Positions 55,212-64,000 of a stretch of DNA of 64,000 nucleotides are shown piece after piece; position 1 is the stretch's first letter, and every line of letters begins with the position of its first letter. The stretch comes from Gymnopus androsaceus JB14 (lineage: Eukaryota > Basidiomycota > Agaricomycetes > Agaricales > Omphalotaceae). Both the position numbers and the translations under genes were made by a program. The notes below the pieces were generated by a model, which was not told the origin of the DNA, searched no databases, and saw only the letters and a list, made by a program, of their open reading frames with translations. The DNA is taken from assembly GCA_009733575.1 (NCBI GenBank), contig ML769590.1, positions 61,101-125,100 of the forward strand. Direction: 5' to 3'.

Positions 55212-57989
55212 GATCATGCAAGATGAACAGGAAATCAACAGTAAATCGCCAATAAATCAACAACCACATGTCAATTTGAAGCTATCACTCAAATTTCAAA
55301 TTGCATGTTTTAAAGTTCCGGATTCCCGAGGCTGCGGCACTGCATGCGGTATTCACTCATGACTTGAACCTACTCACTCGCAACTTGAACCTCAACACAT
55401 CCACAAAGGTAAACCCTCTCTTCATCCTGTTGTTATTATTTTTTACAATGTGATGGTTCTTGAAAGCCCAAGCAGCCTTTTGATTACTGGTGCATTGGAC
55501 TAAGCCTTCTTGAGTACTCATGCCATGGGAACTCGAAGACTAACACGACTTTTGCTGACTTTTGTGGCGTGCTATCCAGATGTGTTGTCTGCTTCAGTGA
55601 CTACATTGTGGTTGAAGCCTGCTCTGTTTAGATTCTCAAGTTGCTGGGTGTCTCCGCCTGCATCATCAGTAAATATTTATTTCTCATCAGTTCTGCTACA
55701 TGCTAACAACTACCTCAAACATCCTGACTGCCCTCAATGACCTCACCTTATTGTTATCTCCTCCACCCTCGTCTCTGCTAGCATCCCCACTGAATCCAGC
55801 CACAACTCCGAAGACAGCAGCTGAGATCCCCACTCGCTCAGAGCTTTGGTATGTTTCTTTCAATTACATGTTTGAACACCGTGATGACTCGCTCCAACAG
55901 CATGCTGCCCTCAACTTTGGCCCTCAAACAGTTTGTCTCCCTTGCATTGAATTCAGCAACCTCCCCTTTCTGTGGTGCTTCATTTAGGCACCCATATGGT
56001 AAAATTGGCGTAACGGGCCCACATTAGTCAGTCGGACATCACAGTGGTAAGAGAATTCCCCTCGCTGCAATTCCATCTGGCATGGTGCTGCCACTTCAGT
56101 ACCTGAATTTGCAACAAGGCTCAGTACTTGTTCACGCAGTATTCCTCCGGTGGTAATTTCCATTCCGTGGACCATGGTTTCATGCCAGAGGAAGACTTCA
56201 CAGCTAACATGACTGCTAGCAAGGCTGAAGAGGAGAATTTCATAAACACATTATGGGCTTTGGTTTTTTTCTACTCTTGAAGAACTTGGATTAAGTACTT
56301 AAACCTTGTGCAATATATTATCTATTCGCCATATATGTTGTGAAATGTTTTTGTTGAGCTTCAATTCCATTTCCTGTGGAAATAAGTAATAAAAGACTGA
56401 ATCGATAGTATTGGAAAGCGTTCGGATAGTGTTCGGATAGCCATCCAAGATCTGCGGATAGGTGAACTCGATGTTTATAATGTTGAGCACCATCAATCTA
56501 TGAATATTTTTGCACTAAAAAATGGTTGTTCATGTTCTGATAGTTGCAATGTTCATCTGTATGTAGTTTTTCCTTGAATCTCAATATAGCGCATGCTTGG
56601 ATATCTTGTGAAACCTGAACAAGAATCCAGTATGGTTTTCACCCAAAGTTTATCCTTAAAAATTTGAGTAAAGTACAACATGGTCCTACTTTGTCAATTA
56701 TCTCAATTAGAACTAGTTCATCCAACTTGTTCCTCAATATGTCAATGCATTCACTGGGAATCGGACCTGACTTCCCACTTTTTACCAGATGCAAGGGCTT
56801 ATTCTCAGAAAAATTGTTCATCAAGGACTGTATAAGGTAGTATTTCAGAGTTTACACACTATAGATATTCTTTTTATCACTTATTGTCAGTTGATTGTGT
56901 TGCTCCAGCACTCATTCTGACATCTGGCTGGTTTTTTTATGACTTCAGGTAGAACAGCAAGATTACAAGCATAATAAATAATTCAAGTGCGCCGTGAGAT
57001 TAAAGAAGTGTCTACATACTTTAACTACATGTCTAAACTTTGTGAAATAGCCTGGTACTCTTATAAAGTCCAAAGGCGGGTTTCAGGCACATGTTGGGTG
57101 GGATGCAGACTTAAGCGCCAGTCGGGATTTTTGAACTGGAGCTATATCTCCGCAATGTGCATATGATTATTTTCTTTGCATACATCACCAGCTGATGCTC
57201 TTTACAGCTGTAAATATTACGCCATTTACAAAATATGCTAAAGTCATCAGGACAGACAAAGATGCACTCAAGTGTTTCGGTTTTACATGCAGAGTAAGTA
57301 CAGTGCGTTTAAGATACTAACTCATCATCCGAGGTAACTTCCACCCACTGTTGAAACTTTTCACGTGCCTCTCTTGCCTCTGTATCTATTTTTGCCGCTG
57401 CTCTATCATTGCTCCTGCTCAATTGTCAATGTTTGCAGAGGTGCAATGAGCTTCCAGGCCTGCTGACACATTTCCTCACTGCGATAGAGCCTATCATCAA
57501 CTACTTCCAGCAACGTTACATTGGGAACTCACTGGTAGTGTTTGAACAGGGGGCTAAACTTCAAATCATACTCTTTTTTTGTCTTGGCTCGCATCTCGAC
57601 CAAAACCTTCTCCATGATTGCCTTCTCCTCATCATTGTAGTTGGAATTGCATGTGGTATATGCGCAAGCATCTTCAATGCCAAGCTCAAGGCATAAGTGG
57701 TTTGGATTACTCTGAGGGTGAAGAGGATGAAGTGGGGCCATGATAACGGGTTTTCTGTGGGGGTTGATTTTTGTCAAAGTGATTACATTGCCGCATGGTG
57801 CTTCTTGATCTTTCCAATTTTCCGTTCTCCACCTGTTGTTGAAATGTTGGATTACTTGTTATTCTCTGTTTATATAAGAAAAACATACAATTATTATTGA
57901 ACTATGTGCATGAAAACTTACATTGCACTACCTACTGTACAGACATGTTTGAGAAATAATTGAGTACACTTCCCAGTTCCTTGGTGAAC
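55212..57989. other. KDZ element interior, no recognised gene
   Basis: Open frames at 55510-55740 and 55700-55987 (plus) and 56639-56824 and 57529-57777 (minus) show no family signature. The last has a KAIMEKVLVEMRAKTKKEYD helix that could be an exon of a larger minus-strand gene running toward 57990. Confidence 0.35.
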
Positions 57990-60650
57990 TCATTCATCAT
58001 TGACATCCTCCCCATTGTCAGATCCAGGGTCATTAGTATGCAAATCATTGGGTGATTGCAGAACAATATCATTGGAACTCCCTTTCCATGTTCCTGCAGT
58101 GTGATTGCCAGTAAAACCTTCCAAGTTGTGTGTTTGTTGGATACGAGCCAGCAGCAGACTGTTCACTGCTTTGCAATGGTTTATGTAGTCAGCAATAGGG
58201 CCAAGCATTGGTGAATCTACGAGTTTTTGAAGGACGGTGTTGAAATGCTTCCCTTCGTTGATGATTGAGGTGTGAAGGCGTCGGATCTCAATGTTGCAAC
58301 GCACAATCTCTTCCCAAGCATGCACAATGCGGTGATGTTGTTTCATGAGAGTCTGGTTGATGGGTTTTGCCCATGGTTGATCAAAGACGCTGTGCCATGT
58401 GTCTTGGAGGATGTTGAACTGGTCAAGGAAGGTGTAGTGAGATACCTTTGACCAGTCTAATGTGTCACAGGGAGGTTTAAGAGCAAGGGCTGCAGTATTG
58501 TAAGACTTGACAGCATTTTGGATTGCTTTTGAGCGACATTGGAGGGCATTCAATATGTGCATTCACATTTTATATCCTAAGAAATAAAAGGATGAATCAA
58601 TACAATGTCTGAGAGCTTTGAGATTTACGCACCTGCATTTGAGAGATTCATCCTATGTAGTTCGAACAAATGCTGCACCACCAGCTTGTGAAGGTGCTCA
58701 AGCGCTTGGTGGTATTTGCGAGTGTTCACGTACTCCACCGCCCGCGTGTACTCGGGGTTGCTTGGCTCCCATTGACAAGTAATACCCATGACTGTCTCCA
58801 TCTGTACTACCTCAAAGAGAGTCTTGGTAGCCTGCTCAGATAGAAAACGGCGCTTTGTCTCTGCTTTGCGTGTTTCAGAGAGGTTGATATTGTAGGATGT
58901 GGCCTTGGTAAGGAATTGGTAGTCTTCAGGGATATGGAGGCAGAAGTTGGTACCGGAATTCTCATACGCCGCACTGTGTTGCACATCAGCATTTGAAATC
59001 AGTTATAATAATCAGAAACTTACTTCGTTTCGCGGTACTTCCGAAGCAACTCTACATAGGTGGCAGCATGCAGATCTTCCTCAGTCTCACTGCCCAGTGT
59101 TTGCAGGTGGCGTGTTTCATTGGCTAGCTAAGTCTCCAGGTCCTCCTCTGTGATGTGTAATGCCTGGAGATCGGCTTCGAAGGATGGGACCTTGTTTTCA
59201 ATGATGTCGAGTGCCTGGACATAGTTGTTGTGAAGCATAGTGGTGAGGTTTCGGTACTTTTCACAATCCCATTGCTGTAGGAATAGGTCAATGAAAACAC
59301 AGTGTCAATAAGGGCTCATGTAACATGTGATGGAGGCAAGTTGATTTGAAGCGGAGAAGAGACGTTCGAGAATTTCAAGATCCTCCAAACCCATGCCAAG
59401 GATGTTGAGTGGGTGGTATGTTTGTTGACAAAAGGCATTGTGAGCATAACCATGGAAAGCGTTCACACATGTTCTGCATTGCTTTTCCTTGAATTCCTGG
59501 CCCAGGGAGCTGTTTTCAATGGTGATGCCAAAGGTGCATCTGATGTCATATCCCAAAAGCCACCAAACCCCAAAGGTTTTGAGGGCCTTTGCTACCATCG
59601 CAAGAGGGTATTTTGCACTGGAATAAGAGTATTGTTAGTGAGTGTAGAAATCGGAGCATGTAAGAATGCACAGCTCCCCGCTCCGAATCATATCTGCTAC
59701 AGTCGGGGACAGCCAAACTTGACAAAAATCTTGATCAAGTTATGCAGGCTTCACATCTTCTTAAGCCATCTACCTGCACGCTTTCAGTTTTTTCTTGCAT
59801 GATCTTGTTCTCATCGGTCCACCGTCCAGTAGGGTCTCCTCCGCTTCCCTATCTATCCATCCTCTTCTCTTCTCTCCTCCCTGGTCCGCGCCCTCCTTTC
59901 GGAGGCAGGTTGGGGCTTCCCTTCGTTTGCTACAGTGTTAATGATATCTCACTTGAGGAAGCTAGTTGCTTTCTCCAAACACACGTGAGTCAGTGACTTC
60001 ACGTTGCCAATAGCCATCAATGCGCTTGGGAGAATTATTCCATCAGTCGACAAAGCATGGAGTGAAGGTAAAGAGGAGGCCTCATCCTCCAGCTGATTTG
60101 AAGCATGATTAGCAGAGTAATATAAGATTGAAAAAAGGTACATACCTCAATTGCAAGGCGACAGCTGTGGAGCACACAATAATTATCCGAATGTGTCCAT
60201 GGCCAAGCTCTGCAGCTACCTGGGCAATTGACTTTACACAGTATGGCAGATATATATATCAAATGGTATCTGAAAAAGCAGTTCGATCTGCAGGCGTATG
60301 GTATTGGGTAAAGAGTCTCAGTGATGACACGTGGTTGAGAAAGGATTACGCACAGCATACAACGATGACAGACTTCTTAGCAAATGCCTCCATGCTGAAG
60401 TTTGGTTGAAAGTCGGATCGGATGCTAAGGTTCATGCGAAGCAATTGCCAGTGAAGGTGATACAGGGGAGGCGGCAAGATAGCCTGCTCAAAACAAGGGC
60501 TGACATTGCTTTTGTGTCTTTGTCTCGATGTATAGTAGTTTCATGATTAAGGTGTAGGGTAAATGTGTATTGATGGAGAAATCCCATTCCACCTGGGTTC
60601 CAGCAATAGGAGAAGGCGGTGATTGTGCTAGTGGTATCTTGTACTTCCAT
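57990..60650 (-). pseudogene. KDZ transposase
   Basis: Blocks on the minus strand: a decayed N-terminal part (LVLSRLSCRLPCITF about 60500, in several frames); KYPLAMVAKALKTFG and LLGYDIRCTFGITI (about 59550-59610, the family YDIxC core with a catalytic Asp); CVNAFHGYAHNAFCQ and LGMGLEDLEILERLFSASNQ (about 59340-59470, with the expected His and Glu); QWDCEKYRNLTTMLHNNYVQ; YVELLRKYRETK (about 59035); NEALHIPEDY-like 58625-58984; and the open C-terminal exon 57990-58562 with LQCRSKAIQNAVKSYN and WEEIVRCNIEIRRLHTSI. An in-frame TAG at 59128-59130 and the broken N-terminus make it inactive. Confidence 0.8.
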
Positions 60651-61095
60651 TGTATAAAGTCATCAACAACCTTGTCAATGATAGAAGCCTAAGCTTTATT
60701 GAAACCTGTGATATGTTCCTTCCTGCTTTGTGCCCTGTACTTGTGCGACCATGCCATCGACCATTTTCCTCATCTATCCAACCAACTTCCTGGCACAAAA
60801 TATGTTGATATTCTTATTTGTAATTTATTTCACCACAAGGTCGGTGGCTTAGCGATTACACCTCGCACTTCCTCCAACTGTTTATACTGTACCATTCTCA
60901 ACTGGCTTTCTTATCGCTACCCTCGACGGCACACATCATGCTTGGATCATACGCCTACCACATATCATGTATTTCATGTACTTCTGAGTACATCTTAAAC
61001 CTAAACGTAAGCTCAGGAAGGTGCAACAGTGATTTAACGACTCGTGCACCATAAAATCAAAGGCTCAACGCAGACCTGCTGTACATTACACTAGC

Positions 61096-61570
61096 TGGCA
61101 CTGGTAGATTTGGGACTGGGTTAGGTTCTCTCCAGCGAATCATCTGGTGCTCGGCGCAACTAGCTAAGAAGCGTGAGGATGCTGCTCTATTACAATGGAC
61201 ACAAGCCACTCAAGGTTTGTTATCATCTAGTTCAGCTCATGAACAAGTACTCATCTCACTCCATAAGGCTTGAGTACTGAGTTGTCTTCATTTACGAATC
61301 CTTTGAAGCTAGACAGACTTTTCTGTGGCTACCTGAAGATGTCTTGTTCTGTAAGCGCATTCTGCATAACTCAGTACTCAAGCCTTATGGAGTGAGATGA
61401 GTACTTGTTCATGAGCTGAACTAGATAATAATGCACCTTGAGTGGCTCGTGTCTGTTGTAGTGCAGCATCCTCACACTTCTTAGCTAGTGCCCGAGCACC
61501 AGATGTGCCAGAGGAACCCAACCCAGTCCCAAATCTACCAGTGTCAGCAGCAGAATGTACAGCACAGCAG
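61096..61570. repeat. Inverted repeat inside the KDZ element
   Basis: About 185-bp arms (61096-61281 and about 61370-61560) share AGTTCAGCTCATGAACAAGT and ATCTCACTCCATAAGGCTTG in opposite orientations, with a loop of about 90 bp. No coding function seen. Confidence 0.7.
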
Positions 61571-61979
61571 GAGCCTTTGATTTTACCCATGTCTTCGAAT
61601 TCAGTGACCTTCAGTCTTGCTAGTTTGATGAATAAAATGAATTGCAATGATATAGGCTATGGAATCAAATGATGGCCTTTGAGGAGTAGTAAAAGAAAGT
61701 CCAGTGGAATAGTTTACAGTTCTACAGTGAGAAAAAAGGCCGACGATTTTTGAGATAAAAGAGAAAAGCGGGAGGGATGTTGGGAGGACAATGAGCAGAG
61801 ATGATGGTGAGAGTTCGGAATGTTGAGCGTGGGTCCAGAAGTCGGACATTCAGATGATACGTTCGGAACGATGAAGCTTGCTTCCGAGTCTTATCTGTCT
61901 TATCTCATGGTTCTAGAGGCTCTGAGGGCCTTTTCCTTTTTGATAATATTTAGATTTATTGGAGGAAATATTGGCAGTA

Positions 61980-62223
61980 CTGTACTTCTATGTACAGAGG
62001 CAACGGTCACAGTCACGGAGGCCTCGTCACGTCGCCTATTTACCGTGATGTCATGGTCAAATTTAGCCCCGTCGCCTAACTTTCAACCGTGACACACCTA
62101 AAAAAATTGAAAAAATTGAAAAAAAAGAAATTCATCGCATATGTCACGGCCACAGCCGGGTCCATCACCTAAGTTCGGACCGTGACATACACGTGACCGT
62201 TGCCTCTGTACATAGAAGTACAG
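61980..62223. mobile_element. TA-target MITE inside the KDZ right TIR
   Basis: 244 bp with about 31-bp perfect inverted ends: CTGTACTTCTATGTACAGAG then GCAACGGTCAC, and its complement. TA at 61978-61979 and 62224-62225. The left TIR of the KDZ element (near 51975-51990) is the unoccupied site: GGCAGTATATGGTA when read in the same direction. The interior has repeated GTCACGG/CCGTGAC words. Confidence 0.92.
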
Positions 62224-62322
62224 TATATGGTAACTTGCGGATGATGGGATACAAGCCTGGTAGCTGGGGCCATCATTCCAGCTTGTTACCCACAGTTTTC
62301 AAGATGTCAAGGTGGCAATGTG

Positions 62323-63903
62323 AGGTTTCTTCATATAGATCTCTTTGTCGAGGGGACTGTTTAGGTACGTGGTTTTGATGTCAATCTGCTGTAGTTCCAT
62401 ATTGTGTTCAGCAGTAAGGGCAAGGATAGTCCGCATTGATTCCCAGTGGGCGACGGGGGTGAATGTATAGGTGAAGTCTTGTCCGGGGATTTGTGTGAAC
62501 CCTTTTGCAATGAGTCTGGGCTTGAAATGCATGATGAGCCCTTCCTTGTCGTGTTTGATGTGTAAAACCCATTTCAAGCCGACAGCCTTTCTCCCTTGGG
62601 GTATCTCGTCAACTTCTTTGTAAACCCCTTTCTCTTTCAACGACTTGAGTTCCTCATAGATTGCTGCAAGCCAGTAGGTCCAATGGACTGATGATTGTGC
62701 TTCTTGTATGGTGGAGGGATCTCAGGCTTTGGGATCATCGATGGGATGGGTGAGAGCTGCGTTGGCTACCTCTGCTTGTATGAAGCTTTGGGCAATGGTA
62801 GCGAAATGTTGTTCTTTGCATTCCAGTTTGAGTTCTGAGTCAGTGGTGAGGATGTTAATTAGTGGGTCTTCTTCCTTGGTCCCCCCCTCGTCCGTCATAC
62901 CGACAAAGTTAACAATGTAGTGTGCAAGTAACCGTCTCATATGAGAACATCTAGGAAGGGCCAGAGGAGCCATTTTGATGTTATCACCATTGGTGTCTCT
63001 GCAGTCGCAGGGATTAGGATTGAAATAAATCGATTTTAGAGGTTACTTACACATCCATTTCACCACCGTGTGGAGCATTCGATGTGTCATGTTCATCGCT
63101 GGTCAGCGGGTTCCTATGGGTGCATAGTTTTAGTTTATTTAGTTTGGGTTAACGGAGTCGTTACTCATGTTTCATCATCCAATTTGGATGGGTCAAGTTG
63201 CATAAAATGTTTGCCACCACGTTCAGCGTTGTCTGAATGGGGGTCAACATCCACAGGGAGGTCATCCCATAGCATTTCTGAGGGTGGTAAGGAGGGTAGT
63301 GTTACAGGGAAGCCATGGAAAACAATGTCGTGGCGAGTTAGGACTGTGCAAGATTTTGGAAAGTGGACAAGATATCCCTTGGAGTCCTTGGCATAGCCAA
63401 TGAATCAACCCTCTTCACCACATTCATGGATTTTGGGCTGCCTCTCCGCGTTAGGTTACCTTGCAGTAACTAGAGCACCAAAAGGTCGTAGATGTGAAAG
63501 ATCCGCATGTTGTTTCATAATGCATCCAAAAGGTGTCTTGGCTTTATCGGAAATGGTGGAATGAGGGATGCGGTTCTTTATGTGCACTCCAGAGAGGGCA
63601 GCAAATGGCCAAAACCAGTAAGATAGATTTCCATCAACTAGCATAGCACAAATCATGTGCTCAATAGTCTTGATGGTCCACTCAGCAACCCCATTCTGCT
63701 CGTGTGTGCCAGGCACAGGTCTTTCGTAGCTGATTCCAACTTTCTTGCAGTAGGTTTTGAAGGCACCTGATACCAGTTCAGGTGCATTGGCAATGCAAAG
63801 GAAGATGACGGGGTATCCAAGATACCGTTCTGCTGCCAGGCAGAACTCGTCAAAACAGGTGATTGCTTTGTCTCTGGTCTTCAAAAAGAAGATCCAGACA
63901 TAG
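62323..63903 (-). pseudogene. pol: copia copy 2 pol, integrase to RT part
   Basis: Minus strand: FLCIANAPELVSGAFKTYC (the second integrase Asp replaced, as in copy 1 but by a different residue), HEQNGVAEWTIKTIEHM, the acidic spacer with two intron-like segments (the donor of the first mutated to AT), KAVGLKWVLHIKHDKEGLI, FTQIPGQDFTYTFTPVA and QQIDIKTTYLNSPLDKEIYM, ending at the KDZ target site. It continues upstream beyond 63903 but is cut there by another insertion. Confidence 0.88.
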
Positions 63904-64000
63904 TGTTACGACCATGCGAATTGATAACCAATTGAGTCATCGGCCGAAGCCTCGGCCGATAGTCAACGCCCATGATAATCTCATTCGGACTTATCGGATT
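63904..64000 (+). mobile_element. Start of a further LTR element (incomplete)
   Basis: Copia integrase similarity stops at 63903. The next bases are TGTTACGACCATGCG, an LTR-like TG start, followed by non-copia sequence with a CGGCCGAAGCCTCGGCCG palindrome. The other end is outside the window, so type and length are unknown; Gypsy is a guess. Confidence 0.45.

Larger units (their letters stand above)
51893..62314 (-). mobile_element. KDZ (Kyakuja-Dileera-Zisupton) transposon, 10,422 bp
   Basis: Terminal inverted repeats of about 342 bp: left 51893-52235, right 61727-62314 after discounting a 244-bp MITE. Ends read CACCTCAACATCTTGAAAAC on the left, with the complement of CACCTTGACATCTTGAAAAC on the right. 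The 8-bp target duplication is GCGATGTG (51885-51892) and GCAATGTG (62315-62322), one mismatch. The flanks are consecutive parts of copia pol. Cargo: a KDZ transposase relic, an HMG-like companion gene, and several kb with no recognised gene. 8-bp duplications agree with Zisupton-type elements. Confidence 0.85.

Overview
The window looks like nuclear DNA of a mushroom-forming basidiomycete (Agaricomycetes). Genes have many short introns with GTRNGT donors and pyrimidine-AG acceptors. The recognisable protein families are typical of that group: Plavaka and KDZ transposases, a large 7-transmembrane family, and a multi-copy DDE transposase ending in ..QAAWAAKKYKGHR... No rRNA, functional tRNA, CRISPR array or bacterial-type operon was seen. 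Most of the window is nested, decayed mobile DNA with a few host genes between.

Layout. 0-15 kb: a decayed Plavaka (CACTA-like) transposase on the minus strand is split by a complete 5,019-bp Ty1/copia element (4863-9881, TSD GTCCC) and by a 377-bp foldback element (3457-3833). Divergent from it, a plus-strand repeat-associated gene (about 10.45-14.15 kb) is split by a 1,089-bp solo LTR (12489-13577, TSD GCATC). 15-24 kb: a 7TM-family gene, a tRNA-related SINE-like copy, one copy of a decayed segmental repeat, and a 7-exon NAD(P)-binding protein gene (21722-23152). 24-28.5 kb: a deleted DDE transposase abuts a large inverted repeat carrying a hAT-type MITE with an internal empty-site control; then a two-exon gene for a small secreted protein (27760-28439). 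28.8-34.3 kb: second SINE-like copy, further copies of the segmental repeat, and a second 7TM gene. 34.8-42 kb: decayed gag-like and hAT relics with MITEs, foldback elements, and an array of GGGCAGCTGCCC palindromes. 42-47 kb: a very small gene built almost entirely of 6-18-nt micro-exons, a decayed mitochondrial ribosomal protein uL24 copy, and the best preserved 7TM gene (45607-46940). 47.6-64 kb: another foldback, a second inverted copy of the GGGCAGCTGCCC element, a hAT relic, and a second copia element (minus strand) broken by a complete 10.4-kb KDZ transposon (51893-62314, about 342-bp TIRs, 8-bp TSD). The KDZ element carries a KDZ transposase relic and an HMG-like companion gene. A further LTR begins at 63904.

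Most unusual signals: (1) four foldback elements with shared CATCAG(C/G)AAAA termini, each flanked by a 2-bp duplication, with arms made of different 10-bp tandem repeats; (2) the micro-exon gene; (3) two spliceosomal-type introns inside a copia pol gene, recognisable in both copies; (4) the intact-bordered KDZ element. Family names are recalled from protein patterns without database searches, and exon borders are read by eye.
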